Assembly (NCBI GenBank): GCA_000697475.1
Contig: JNEU01000871.1
Coordinates: 113,009 to 177,008 of the forward strand
DNA length: 64,000 bases
From: Lichtheimia corymbifera B2541
Lineage: Eukaryota; Mucoromycota; Mucoromycetes; Mucorales; Lichtheimiaceae
Reading direction: 5' to 3'
Part shown: positions 50,878 to 63,807 of the stretch, in pieces
Layout: each line of letters opens with the position of its first letter
Numbering within the stretch: position 1 is the first letter of the stretch
Notes under the pieces: generated by a model
The model's input: only the letters and a program-made list of their open reading frames with translations
Told to the model about the DNA's origin: nothing
Databases searched by the model: none
Translations under genes and position numbers: made by a program

Positions 50878-52318
50878 ATGCAAACATTCGAGCAATCGTT
50901 TACGATCCCCGCAACTACAAGCTATTACAATCCGTCGTCTAATGGTGTATCCGACTGCAATTATTTGCTAGAAACCTTTCATCAACTCCCACATGGTGAT
51001 TTTCGGCCAACGTTTTATAATCCTTTTGAAATCAAGCATCGAAGACGCACATCACGAGCTCAGCTAAAGGTGTTGGAAAAATCTTTTTCTGAGAACCCAA
51101 AGCCAAACGCAACCGTACGTCGCGTGCTGGCTCAAAAGCTTGACATGACACCTCGCGGCGTGCAGATATGGTTTCAAAATCGACGAGCCAAAGCCAAGAT
51201 GCAACGTCGTAAAAGTTATTCTGATTATACCACCTGCTATCAAGAAGCCAGCAATGATACCCATTCAGAGCGACAAAACACCAAGGAAAATTCATACCCA
51301 CATCAAGCAACCGCATCTCAGAAGACAGCTGATATGGACCAATGCGCTCTCTTCTCCCAATTCTTTGCAAATGTGCAGCCACAATCTGACAAGCCTGCTT
51401 TCACAAGCTATATGCCTCCTAGGTCACATGCCACAGTATCCACTGGCAATGCAGATATCCAGCCAACATGGGGCTATCTCCCATGGCAACAACAACAGCA
51501 TTATGAGCAAAAGCAACAACAACAACAACAACAACAGCAACAAGATAATGTCAGATCCGTTGCCACCATGGCTGCGGTAGCAGCTGCAGCATCATATGAA
51601 CAAGGAAACAGCAATTTGGTGCACATGGGTATCCCTGGAAACGATGATCAAGAATGGCTAACTATGCCAACCCATCCATTGGCCCAAGTTAAAGATCCCA
51701 GCATGATGCGTAGGAAATCATGTCCGGTACAATGTGATGCTGTTTTTGACCCGTCTATCGATCAATCTCAGGTATGATTTTAATGCGCAAGCGAGATTAT
51801 ATAATCACCAATGCTCATTCTTTGACTTTATTTCGCAGTACAAAGAACGTCGTGTTTCTGAAAACGATACATCATCGTACAAGATGGCAGCAGCACAAAC
51901 AAGGTGGCCAGCTGTCAACATGGCAGATAATATCACCACTGCCGCCAACACGGCCGGCGACATTATCCCAAGCAATGCTCTTTATTCTTCTACACATCCT
52001 CAAGCACCCTCTTCCTCCTCCTTGGTTCCCATGGATTTCTATCAGCAATTTCAAGATTCTCATCTCGACTGCGCCCCCATCACACCGCAATATCAACTTA
52101 CCCCTCCTCTTGCTGCAGCATCATCCTCATGTTCAGCTTCATCAGGTTCCAATTCAATGACTGGTTCACCTATTTCTATCAATGGATGTTACGACAATGG
52201 TGCCTTTGACTGCTTCAACCTCGCATCACATCCAGAGATGGCTGTTACTCATTTACCTCCATCCTCCTCCTCAACTCATATACCCGCTCAAGCATTCTCT
52301 ACACAGCACCTCGCTTAG
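50878..52318 (+). CDS. Homeodomain transcription factor
   Basis: Sequence-specific nuclear DNA-binding protein. Two exons, 50878-51771 and 51839-52318, coding 457 residues. The homeodomain spans residues about 53-112: KHRRRTSRAQLKVLEKSFSE, then the recognition helix MTPRGVQIWFQNRRAKAKMQ. WFQNRRAK with Val-Gln-Ile-Trp is the classic 60-residue (non-TALE) type, as in fungal Pah1, Hoy1 and Yox1. The rest is low complexity: a polyQ run of about 10-11 (residues about 214-224), an Ala patch and Ser-rich C-terminal segments (PPLAAASSSCSASSGSNSMT) that could be activating. A conserved-looking MRRKSCPVQCDAVFD motif near residue 280 could be a phosphorylation site. Targets unknown; the large upstream intergenic region suggests complex control. 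Confidence 0.9.
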
Positions 52319-52720
52319 GTGGATACTTTCACTATTATCCTCCTCGTTTCTCCCCATTTCACATCCATTCATTGCATACCTTTACATATTACCTGTCACT
52401 TCTCCTTTTTGCTACTCTTTCCCCTGTCACTGCATGTCTTTCCTTGTTACTTTATACGCAAACTAGTTGTTAATTTATACGGCGGCATCCAATCTATGTT
52501 CTTTATCCGTCCCTATGCTTTTCCTCGCCACCACCATCATCGAAAACAATCGTAGTAATCATATAGTATGAAAAACGAAATCATTTAATGTCTTTGGCTT
52601 GAGGCCATCATCCACATCATTTAATTAAAGTGGCGCCATTATGCGCTGAAAGAAGATCATTAAGGTTGAAAAAGGAATACGTGCTCGTGTATATACATAC
52701 AAAAACAATGATCTTTATTA
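52319..52720. other. Convergent 3' region between homeodomain gene and DIS3
   Basis: About 400 bases holding the two 3' untranslated regions of convergent genes; nothing else is seen. Confidence 0.5.
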
Positions 52721-55700
52721 TTATGCTGCTATTTTGGCTTTTGCTTGACGCTTTGTGTTTTGGCTGCCGTTCTTTGTTTCCTGTGCCTTTCGCTTTTTGC
52801 TCGACTGATCGCTAGGTTCCAGACCAGGCACCTGCGGATATACAAGTGACATACGCATCTTTTGCCGCATGCCAGTCTCATCTCCTTCCACCTTGATCTC
52901 CACCTTGACTGTGTCAAACATCTTGATAATCACATCACCAGCGATAAGTGCATTCTTTTCTTCATCGTAAATGAAAACTGATGGCTCGTCAGGACCCTTG
53001 CTTGTGTAAACAATGCTCTCAATGCCAAATCTGTGAGAAATTAAAATCCATGAGCATCGTACATATTATGCGCATATTGATATATACCTGGGTACAAGCA
53101 CAACAAAACCATTCTTGAGTATCCGGATGACACGACCTTCTTCAACCAATGTCTTGTTCTTGAAAAACATGTTGGTATATAGCTCCACTGAACTACGACC
53201 GGCCATTTGTGCCATGCGATGACGATGATTGAGGACTTGCAAAGTAGACGAGTTAGTTTGATGTCATCTGCACATCCATATCCATTCGCTTACCATCACA
53301 TAACTCTTTCATCTTGGTCTTATCTGTCAGCTCTTGTCCGTAAGCGACATCTGGATCAATGCTAGCCTGAAGCAATCGATGGACAATCACATCTATCGAT
53401 GTATGTTAGTAAATAGCTCATTTATAATAATAGAAGAAAATAACAACGCACCTGAATAACGACGAATAGGCGATGTAAAGTGCGTGTAGATGGGAGTGGC
53501 AAGACCATAATGTCGGAATTCTGCTTCAGATTCTGTGCCTGAGCAAAAGTATTGAGCTTGCATCATACATCGTGTCGTCATAATGCGCACCAATTTGTTG
53601 AAATAAGCATCGTTGGGAAGCTACACACAGCGCATATCAGTATCCGCATACACAGTTAGCACAGTAGATAACTTACCACTGCTGCATCCAATGAATCTGC
53701 CAATGCCTTGGAGCTCTCCACATTGAGTGTGATACCAACTTCACCCAGTGCCTTTCGTAGGGTATCAAAATTGTTGACAGGAGGCGCACCGTGCTTACGA
53801 AGAAGTGCTGACATTGGGAAATGTGAAAAGATCTTTTGGGCCACCGAGATATTGGCGAGTAACATGAATTCCTCAACTAGTGCATTGGTTTCTTTGAGTT
53901 CTTTCATCTCCACATCAACTGGGTCTTGTGAATCATTCTCCAAATTGAATCTGACTTCAGGGCTTGATAGCGTAAGTGCACCACGCTCAATACGTTTCTT
54001 TCGCAGCTTCTTGGCAAGCTCATTCAAAATACGGATGCCCTTCGTAACATCATCTTGCATACGCCTGTGTGACAACACTCAGCATTTGACCATCATAGTA
54101 ATATGTTCATCCATCTACTTACTCATCATCTATCCGAGATTGAGCTTCGTCATAGGTAAATGAATGCTTGGACCGGATAACGCTCTTTGTGAAGTCGACC
54201 TTGACAATCTCCGCGTCTTTAGTCAATTCCTGCAGATACACAAACGTGCTATTAGTACTTTGTCTATAATGCTCCAGATAATATATTCCTACCCAAATAC
54301 ACGAGAACGCCAAGCGCTCGACATTAGATCGCAAGGAACAAAGGTCTATATTCAGCAAATGGGAATCAATAATCATTCCACGCATATCTCAGTATTATCC
54401 CAGAATGAACTTACTTGTACCCAATAAGGCGGGAAGCATGTCGATACGCTTGTCGACGAGATAAACGGTAGTACCACGGTTAGCAGCTTCGGTATCCATT
54501 GCTTGTCCAGGTTTGACAAAATAGGTCACATCGGCAATGTCTATATTGGGTTTGAGGTCATAAATGTGTATATATGCATCAGTATTACTATGCTGCGAAA
54601 AGGTAAAATCGAAAATCACACTTACGAACACCAATTTCGTAGTTTCCATTTTCAAGGGGTCGTACGTGAAGAGCGTCGTCAATATCGGTACATCCTTGAC
54701 AAGGGGGAAAAAAGGAGGGAAAAATCCGATGCGGGTCAGCATGCCACTTGCATAAATTTGTGTCACTACCCCACAACTTACCTGGAGGATCAATACTGCA
54801 AATGTTCAAGTGACGTAAATCACGACGATTCTCAGTTGTCAAGTGCTTCTCAGTTACCACCCAATCATCACCTTCTGCAGGTAGGTCATCCAAAACACGT
54901 TTTGAGAATTCTTGATAGGGTACATCGTGCTCGAGCAGCAAAACTTCTGTTTCTGTCTCTTTGTCTCCTGATGATCCAAGTGTCTTGACAAAATGACCCA
55001 TAGGATGTCTATAAATCATTCGTCATGTTAATAACATGTACGTAAATCGTCACATGATATTTCCACTTACACAGAGTTCACGGGCCAACTATCGATGGAC
55101 ACCACAATACGGTTACCCAATAAGGAGTGGGCTTGAGTTGTCTTGATTTTGATGGGAGGGATTCTTCGGTCGAGTGCTCTGAAGATAACTCGTTCAGCTG
55201 CAGTAGAGCCTTCGGATGAATGGACCGAGTTCTTGACAATGAAACCGCAGTAACTAAAAATGCCATCCCATACATTAGGTTACGAATGCATGCAAAAGGT
55301 CGTATGATCCTTACGGTCTCCATCGTTTACGAATAAGGCCTACTACTTTTCCAGTAGGCTCGCCGACTTCATCCTTGTCCATAGCGTTGGCTTCAGTCAT
55401 AACCGTATCCATTTCACCATGCATCTTTTCTTCGTCTTCCTCATCCTCAACAGCAATTGATGTACTCTTTTTCCACTGATCTCGGGGAAGCAGCTCCACA
55501 GCAACAATATCGCCTTGGATAGAGCGATTCATGTTCTTGCGACCAAGGATATAAATAGTCTTTGGCTCGCCATCGACATTGCCGACAATGGTAGCCTACA
55601 TAACAACGGAATTGGTCTTTGTTTCTTCCCTCGAAAACCATGCACAATAAATACACACCTCCAATACGTTATGCTGGCTGACATTGAGACTACCCTGAAT

Positions 55701-56694
55701 AAGAGTTCCTTTCTTCATGCCATTGGCGATATGTGCTGGTGATAAATGCTATAATGAAGATCAGAAGATTGTCATATATTAATGAAGCCTACCCTACCTC
55801 TTCAAAAACAATCTTGTCCGCTTCTGTGGTTTCTGATTTTGGAGCAGCAAGCATATCAAGCAACTCTGGCACATCCTTCATTCCTCGTACGTAATCACGC
55901 ACTATTTATCACTTATTTAGTGCCATCCTTCCTTCTTTCGATATCTCGGTGCATACCTGATTGACTCTTGACGCCCATTGAAGCAGCCTTTTCTCGGTTG
56001 GCACGGTCATCACTCAGCATAATAGTCAAGATGCCACTCTCCTTCAAATGATTGGCATACCACTGGGTTCCAACACGAATAGCTATCATAAGAAGCCATA
56101 TCAATATCAAAAATGGTTTTGAATCAAGCAAATTTTTCTTACCTCTATCATTACGATCGTTGGGTGTTTCATCTTTGAGCTTTTCAAGGAATGTATCACT
56201 ATATTTGACTTGTCAAAAGAATGCCGCTATGCATGCATAAAATCCATTTTCGAGTTTACCGATGATGCTCATTCGCAAAGAGATAAAAGCGTCTGTTCTT
56301 GTCGGCTAAGATCGCATTGAGACGGTTATAAACTGCAAGGCTGAGGTGGCGAAGTTCTTCACGGACAGTCTGCAAAACGATAACGTCTTTGATTGAAGGG
56401 TGTTCCATAATATCGAGCTGTAAAATAAGATTGAGTATCCCAGCCGATCGCGAGCCTGAACCGATAGATCCATACCTGATTCATAAAGACATTGGTGTCT
56501 GGAATGATATAATGAGGGCGATCGGTGAGCTCGGATTTGCGTGGGTTTGCTGATAAGATCGGGAGGGATTGTTGTTCACAAGCGTTGCACGCGGCCGAGG
56601 AGCAAGTAATGTCGTCTCTCAAGTAATGTTCTTTGACAACCTTGACGACGTTTCCTTTACGAGTACGTTTGACGAAGGCTTTCGAACGTAGCAT
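52721..56694 (-). CDS. DIS3: DIS3/RRP44, catalytic subunit of the RNA exosome
   Basis: 3'-5' exoribonuclease with an added PIN endonuclease, the active subunit of the nuclear and cytoplasmic exosome. About fifteen exons. The N-terminal part is [20 protein letters not shown], then Cys-rich CR3 ([12 protein letters not shown]) and the PIN domain ([12 protein letters not shown] ... [20 protein letters not shown] ... [18 protein letters not shown]), with its acidic residues in place. The cold-shock domains follow ([33 protein letters not shown]). The RNB centre is [20 protein letters not shown] then [20 protein letters not shown], with the Asp cluster that binds Mg2+. Then [20 protein letters not shown] and a C-terminal S1 domain ([20 protein letters not shown]). 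It ends in a Lys-rich tail [20 protein letters not shown]. The alternative start 14 codons upstream was rejected because it adds a hydrophobic leader unlike the family. Confidence 0.96.
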
Positions 56695-56993
56695 AATGAA
56701 GAGCAGGAATTGGGGGAGAAAAGAGGAAAAGGACAAGTGTGGCTTTCTTTGTCAGTAGCGAAAATCATGGACAAAGAAAGGTGGGTGAGTGCCCTGTGAA
56801 ATTTGACACTCAGCAACAACACCGAGCGTCGATGCTTTGTGATTTCACTCACACCTCTCTCTCTCTCTCTTTTTTTGCTTGTTTGGCTGTCGTTGTACAC
56901 ACACCACACACACACACCCTGTCGGCCTTCTTTCTTTCTTTCTTTCCACCTACTCCTTGTTTACTTTACAGTTCTTTCTTTCTTCCCTCTTAC
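56695..56993. promoter_or_regulatory. Bidirectional promoter between DIS3 and the ITC1-like gene
   Basis: Only 299 bases separate the two divergent start codons, so they share a promoter region. It holds a CT dinucleotide run (about 56852-56870), CA repeats (56896-56918) and CTTT repeats (56929-56947). Confidence 0.6.
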
Positions 56994-59900
56994 ATGCCCT
57001 TGCTTAACAACAAGCGTGTGCCTCTTATTACTCCTCCACCGTACGACGCACGACGAAAGCGGAAGGAAGTATGGTACCTGCGCTTCACAAACGAAATCTT
57101 CACCGATTACGAGTATCCTTTTTTCCTCATCGTTGCATCTAATGCTTGCTTCTTCAACTCGACACGCTAAAACAACAAAAGGCGGGTATAACCATCGATA
57201 TACATCGCACGCGAGTACACTGTTATGCATAACGCTTCACTTGTTTTTATATTTTGTTACCAAGCATGGTTACAGGAACAATTATTCAATCCTTAACGAG
57301 ATTCAATGCGTGTAGATCATACGTTAATCGGCTTTTGATGTATCGACAACCTGTCTGGACATGTGAAGCAACCGGGCGATCCAATCTCACTTATGAACAA
57401 GCATTGGAGAGTGAAGGTCGAGATGAACACAACCGAGCCGAGTTTCGATTCTGCGAGACGTTGCGTAAACGCATGTTGCATCGGATACAATTTCGTAAGT
57501 AAGAGAGAAAGGAGATATACATGTCAAAAGTGGGAAAACAAGGGGATTTTGCTGATCCATATATGGGGTATTGCTTAGAAACGATTCGTTTGGAGCCTTT
57601 GGTGGAAGACATTTTCAGCTATTTTCGATTCAATTTCGCTCCTGGGGAGGTCGTTCACTGCGAACTTGGAGAACATGTGTAAGTAGTTGGATGGAAAGTG
57701 CATATATACACATACATGTGTTACTCACTAGATGGATTTTTTTATGTGTCAGCTATCTTGCCAAAATTTTAGATGTTTATCCTTCAGATCATCCTGGCAT
57801 CTTTCCCGTGATTCATCACCAACAGCAACAACAACAACCTAGACCTTTCGACAAACATGACCATCAACATACCACTACGACAACTTCATCATCTGAAGAA
57901 ACCGAATCAGAAACCGATGAAATACCTCGTCAACCCAACGGCAGATTGCGATTCCCTGATGCTTTTCTTCATCCAGCTCCAGTTTCTTCATCATCTGCAT
58001 CATCTTCTCCTCCACCACCAAATGTCGTACCACAGCAACATCCATCATCTTATGATATGAATGGCCACACCAATGTGCCGTCGACAACATTACCACCACA
58101 TCCAATGAACGATCGTCATGTGCCCTTTACCATCCCACTGCGTTTCCGCGTTCAGTTGATCAATGAATACGAGATGCCAATTGAGAATTGTGCTCGCATA
58201 GTCCAAATTCAAGAGATAAGGTATTACAGCTAATCCCATTATTATAATCCACTACTGACATTTGCATTTATAGGAGAGATCGACGCGTATTCTGTCGTCA
58301 TTTACTACAACGATTCATAAGAGAATGTGCACAAAAAGACAGTTACATCGGTGCACCATGGCTTGTCAAGGTGAGCATATGAATATTGGATATCGGATGG
58401 GAATGATAGGAGCTGATTTGGATCATCATCATCATAGCCTGTTGTTGCTCAACATTATGGAATCGACATGACATTGCCCGCCCATCTCCAAGAAGCACGT
58501 GATCTTGCATATGCACACCTGGTCCGGAAACGGAAAGTGATTGAGGAGGATACGATTGAAAAGCGGGCTCGGCAGGATGAAGGGCCATTTCGACGTATGC
58601 ACATCAAGGAGGAACGATTCCGAGAACAAAAGCGAAAGCCTATACCAGTCAAGTATCCTATTGAAGACTTGGATCTGCCAATTTATCGCAAGGACCCCAA
58701 CCTCAATTGGGAATTGGTTGACATGTCACCTGACGTATACAATGGTCCCGAGACTATTCCTTATCCAAGCGGTGGCAGAGCAGCACGTCCAATCCCACAT
58801 GAGAATACCGCTATTGCTGATGATTTATTCGAGACATTCATCTCCGTCTGGTCCTTCCTCAACGTTTTCTCAGATCCACTCGAATTGACCCCATTCAGCA
58901 TTGATGATTTTGAGCAAGTCCTATGTCAAAGCCCACAGCAACATACCAAAACATCCATCTTGGTTGATAGCAACATTGCACTGCTTAATGCCATTATCAG
59001 TGAACGCAATCAGGATTCAGTCAGCGATATTGTGAGCGGGATTACAATGGAGGATTATGTGGATATGTTGGATGAACAAAATGAATCAGGACGATCATCA
59101 TCGTCGTCATCGTCATCATCTCCTCAAGTGAAGGATACAGCATTTTCACGCTTACGACGAGGCAAAGTTGAACGTGGATGGAGAGATGCCGAGCAATTGA
59201 AATTAGGAAAGAATTGGGACAAAAAGGAGATTGGAAGTAACCGGAAAGGATGGGAAACAGCATTGATCGGTTGTCTCAACGATACGGCAACACCCCAATT
59301 GATACCTGATCTCGACTTGATTTTACGACATTTGGTCCCCCGGAATAACTCAACAGCCGCGGAACGAGAACGCCAATACCCCACTTTGAGCATCAAGCAC
59401 AAACTTGCGATTCTCAGTTTTCTGATGGAGGCTGTCAATGAAACTTCAATTATAAAGTAAGCATACAAAGGAAGTAACAGCAAGAGCCATTTGGATGCTC
59501 ATCAAATTTACATAAGGGACTATATGGAGCAATGTCAAGAACAGCTTACCGAGTTTAGACGACAACGAGTGGAGTTGAACAAAGAAAGCAAGAGCCTGTG
59601 AGTAACGTTTTTTGGGATATTGTGCATGCATGATCTAATATATGTTTCCAATGATAGCACTGCACGACGTATAGAACTAGATCGCCGTGATCGTGCGGAC
59701 AAAGAAGAAAAAGAAGAGGATTCAAGCGAGGATGAGGAATCTGGAAGTGAATCAGAGGGTGATTCTGACACGAACAACGATTCAAGCGAAGACTCGGTAC
59801 AATCTGATGATAGCGATTCGTAAGTGGCTAGACAGCGATAGGGGAGAAAAGGTCCTCTAACTTTGTTTCGGCTGTGATATATAGGGCAACTCGCAGACGT

Positions 59901-60831
59901 CATGGTCGTCGCCATCGTTCTCGACAAGAAAAACTTCGACAGAAACAACAGAAACGCAAAGAGCAGGAAGAGATGAGACAGCGACAATTACAAAAGCAGC
60001 GTGAAGCAGCCAAAGCTCGAAGCCAAGAATTACGACAAAAGGCTGAGGAGCGTCGTAGATTGGAAGAAGAAGAACGGGCGTTACGCAAAAAGGTATAGAT
60101 TTACAATGAGCATGGAGATATGTTCAACATAAACTAAGCGTCATATGTACCTGTTAGGAGGAGCAGCTGGAAAAGGATATGCGGAAATACTCTACTTTGC
60201 GGATACGACCTTTAGGCCGCGACAGATTTTACAACCGGTACCTGTATATGGACAATATTGGCACATCGAGTACCTATGGCACCGGTCGTTTATATGTTCA
60301 GAGCCCAAGTGACGTGGATATCCAAATGATTATGGAGCGTGATCGAAAGGAAGATCTTGCTGAACAGCCATGGGGCCGTGGTGGTGGACGTTGGTTCGTC
60401 GTTGAGCTCATGAAGGCCCATGGTTTGGAAAAGGAAAGCTCGTGGTTGGAGGAAAGAATGGACAACGCTGAAGGATGCAGCACAAGTTGGTGGCGCTATT
60501 ATTCTGAACCAGAAGAGGTAAAAAGACCCTTTTTTATCGAGTTGAGCCACCTGTTAATTGCCATATATAGATCCAACAACTGCTAGCATGGTTGAACCCC
60601 AAAGGCACCAGAGAATGCAAGTTGAAAAATGAAATCACAAAACGTCAAAATTATATCATAGAATCAATGAAGAGCAGGATGCAGGTACACGCGAGCAAGG
60701 GATAGTTTATGAGATTTGATTCCTTTTCCTGATAAAGTTATTTGCAGGCACTTAGCAAGACGCAACAAACGCCATCCCCGGTACAAACAACACCAAAACG
60801 ATCATCAAGGACACGATCAAGTGCATCCTAG
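56994..60831 (+). CDS. ITC1: ITC1/ACF1-like subunit of an ISWI chromatin remodeller (WAC-DDT-WHIM)
   Basis: Non-catalytic subunit that guides an ISWI ATPase in nucleosome spacing. Exon 1 (56994-57112) gives MPLLNNKRVPLITPPPYDAR and EVWYLRFTNEIFTDYE. After a 203-base intron, the WAC domain continues at 57316: SYVNRLLMYRQPVWTCEATG and RSNLTYEQALESEG. A Pro/Ser and acidic linker follows. The DDT domain is IADDLFETFISVWSFLNVFS and FSIDDFEQVLC. The WHIM region includes LSIKHKLAILSFLMEAVNET and YMEQCQEQLTEFRRQRVEL. An acidic Ser/Asp tract is next, then a long basic coiled coil (HRSRQEKLRQKQQKRKEQEE) and RDRFYNRYLYMDNIGTSSTY. It ends SVQTTPKRSSRTRSSAS-like (SPVQTTPKRSSRTRSSAS). No PHD or bromodomain is seen, as in yeast Itc1 and unlike animal ACF1/BAZ1A. 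Confidence 0.92.
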
Positions 60832-62926
60832 TGGAGCCACATTTACAATAAATCTAATTCATTTGGATAAACCAATAACAGCGCAACATGTCTTTAATAT
60901 AACCCGTGCGTCTATTTGTTTGTTTATCTGATATATTTGTGGAGCATAATAAATGACCCGTATAGATCCTGTCCATGCCCTTATTGATCACTCTATACCA
61001 ACATAGCTTATGTGAAGCGATCCTGGGGGGAGGGGTTGTATGCAGTTACCTAGCATACACAGGAGTGTATCTAAGCAACGTCTATCATGCTTCATTATAT
61101 GGATTTTTGAGAAAATGTTACTTTTATGATGTACATGTGCTTTAAACGTGATGCTATACGAAAAGTGTTCTTTGTTAATTGCAAGTAGCTAGACGCTAAT
61201 AGAACCAAAGATATAGAGGGGCGTGTTTGTGTAATAAAGCCGAGAGGGGTAGGACTAGAAAGGATCAATCTTATTGGCGGAGAATGCATAGCAGATCCTG
61301 CCGCTATAGTAAGCTCCGCCTGTGTTATATCCACCATGGGGTGGTTTATTCTCATATATGGGTGTGTAGGATAGCGTATGCTGAAAATTGTCATAGATTT
61401 GCACTGTATTATGTTTATGTGCTCGTGCTATAGTGTTTACAGTCCACTCTTGGGCATAATGAATGCAGCTTGCAATGAATCAAGCCTCCGTAGCAAACGC
61501 TTTGTCATACATCATTACTTTTGAGTTTTTCAATATCTCTGTAATTCAGGCGTTTGAAATTCGGCACTGCCCACTGTGTACCTGCACGTAAACTAAGAAG
61601 CTATAATTGTTGAAATAATGACAAAGCAGCTCGATACCATGAGCAAATGATCCATCATTTCAATTCCCCTTCTTCCAATCCAACTTCCCCCTTATTGTCA
61701 TCAAACCGGAAACCAACCAAGTGATCCACTTCTTGGACATGTGAGCTAATAGTACGGTACTCTAAATATTACGTTGAATCCGGTGTTCATTTAATGGAAG
61801 TAAAAGAATAAGGAACGAAGTGAGGGGATCTATGTATCGATAAATATAAAAAGAAACATCTCCAAATGAAGAAGGTATGCGTAAAGCACAGAGGATCAAT
61901 GGTAGTCATTGTGTCATTGTATCCTTGATTGCATCCGCCAGCATGATCATTGTCATCCAGGATCCCTAACATCAGCAGGGTGATTTGACTCGAGTATTCC
62001 AATCGACCCATCCACCCATGGCGCGTCAAAGACAAAAATCCTGTCGTCAATGTCATTCAGTCTCCATCATCCTAAGCCGTATCCATGTGATAAAATCCTC
62101 CCTCCTCCTGACGACCTGCCAAGTAACCGAAGCAGCATTCCAGGATTTCTCATCACTGCACATATGATTGGACCTATCCACCAATCCATCCTTCTCCCAT
62201 AGCCATTAGATCTCCAATATGTTGATAGAATGAACCTGGGTGATCGCTGCTGATATGCTTCCTTTTCCATCTTGCTCTTCGTCTATCTTTCTTAGCCATT
62301 TTCCATCACAGTTCACCCTGGTGAAGATTGCTCGTATTGACCTGTGCTTCAAAGCTGATATGGAATCATCCAGATAAGCTCGTATGTATTGAAGAGAGTT
62401 GCTACAGTAAATAAAGCTGCGTCTATACAATGACTATCTACTATTTACGTGAAAAGGCTAGAAGTAACTTGAGGCAATGGAGCTAAGACCTTGATCACAG
62501 TAACTGCTGTTCAGTTTGGTCACGGCAGAGGAGTGTGTAAGAGCGAGTGTTATAGTAGGGTGAATGCTGTTTGAGACTATGGAGTAAACATCTCGCTAAA
62601 AACAACTGCTGCAATGAATGCTGTTATACTCGGTCGTGGTAGAAGAGTGCACAAGAGAACGTGCAGTGTCAAGAAACGAGAGTGTTGTCGTGGGTGCACA
62701 CGCCATGCAGTTGCTATTCAGTCGAAGTCTTTCGGATCAAGGCTATTGTAGGATCGACATGATGGGTTGAAGCAGCACAATCGTTCGCAGGTTGTGGTTG
62801 TACTTGAATGCATCAACAGTTGAGAATGGGAAGAAGAGGGAAATAAAGTGGGAGTGGAAGAGGTGGAAATTAAATCTGTCAGGCAGTCAGACATATCCAT
62901 GTACACTGATATCAATGCATGATATT
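60832..62926. other. Gene-free region with repeat fragment
   Basis: About 2.1 kb downstream of the ITC1-like gene with no supportable gene. A copy of the hairpin repeat family lies at 61091-61235. GT/AT-rich unique sequence otherwise. Confidence 0.5.
61091..61235. repeat. Dispersed repeat copy, related to the 63.5-kb hairpin
   Basis: About 145 bases align with the reverse complement of 63745-63620: shared GTGATGCTATA, CAAGTAG.TAGAC.CTAATAGA and GGGGCGTGTTTGTGTAAYAAAGC-like blocks. Since the 63.5-kb copy is itself palindromic, the left half also aligns in the direct sense. It is diverged, so an old copy. Confidence 0.65.
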
Positions 62927-63538
62927 GGGATTGCCTCTCTCAAACCTGAAACTTTCACACAATATGCTTTACGTCATGCTGAACAACTTTGTATTAATAA
63001 AGAACCCACACTTCATTTGAAAATTTCGAAAGGGAGAGCATAATGTGGGGTTTACTATGACGGCGGGAAATTGGGAAAGCGCCGGATTTATGAAAAAGTC
63101 AATTAGTATGTAGTTTCTTGGGATTCCCCATCTCGCACTTGAAACTTGGTCAGAAGGTACTCTCGCACATGCTGATCAACTTCATTCATTTAAAAGCCGC
63201 ATGGTTCATTATGAACATTTTGAATGCGGGCCAGCCCAAATTTAGGGAAAAGTACGGTCAGCGCTCCTGTTCGCCGAGATTGCCCACCTCGAACCTGAAA
63301 CTTTCACACAACACCCTTTCGACCACGCCGAGCAATTTCGTTCCCATAAAGATCCCAGAGTTCATTATGAAAACCTTGAATGTGGGAGAGACGACGAATG
63401 GATGGTAACATAAATAGGGTGCGCGCCGATATTGCCCACGGCGACGTCGAAACTTGGTCAGGAGGTGCTCTCAGTCATGCTGATCAACATCGTTCTTATA
63501 AAGCCTTTACACATCATTATGGACATTTGGAGAAACAG
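62927..63538 (+). repeat. Four decayed coding-type repeats of about 111 bases
   Basis: Units at 62927-63034, 63120-63230, 63276-63386 and 63428-63538. Read from the first base of each, all are stop-free for about 36-37 codons and share a protein pattern: I.HL..ETW(S/T)..(A/T)L.HADQ..S.K....HYEH.EC. Units 1 and 3 share CCTGAAACTTTCACACAA, and units 2 and 4 share GAAACTTGGTCAG.AGGT. The spacers (85, 45 and 41 bases) contain stops (TAG, TAA) and break the frame. The best reading is a pseudogene of a tandem-repeat protein or a mobile-element remnant. Confidence 0.6.
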
Positions 63539-63745
63539 GCACCTTCATGTTTTCCCTATGCTGTAACCATAATGCTATATGGAGAGTGGTGTTTGTTCAT
63601 TGTAAAGTATCATCCAAATGAGCTGTGTTACACAAACACGTCCCTCTGCATCTTCCGCTCTATCAGGGTCTACCTACTTGACAATGAGCAAAGGCCACCT
63701 TTCATATAGCATCATGGTTACAGCATATGTAAAACACAAAGATGT
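63513..63745. repeat. Imperfect long palindrome (hairpin repeat)
   Basis: The arm at 63559-63608 (TGCTGTAACCATAATGCTAT...) matches the reverse complement of 63671-63723 almost base for base over some 50 bases, and weaker match extends outwards to 63513 and 63745 (both outer arms carry TTATGGACAT). The roughly 62-base loop holds GTGTTACACAAACACGTCCC. Related copies are at 41326 and 61091, which suggests a small non-autonomous element. Confidence 0.7.
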
Positions 63746-63807
63746 CCATAACTCAAAATTCTACAATGAAACGTGGGTTCTTCAATCGAACAAAGCTGTG
63801 CGGCGGG

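Noticed and set aside
56852..56947. CT, CA and CTTT microsatellites as a mobile element
   Set aside because: Simple promoter microsatellites between divergent genes; no element structure.
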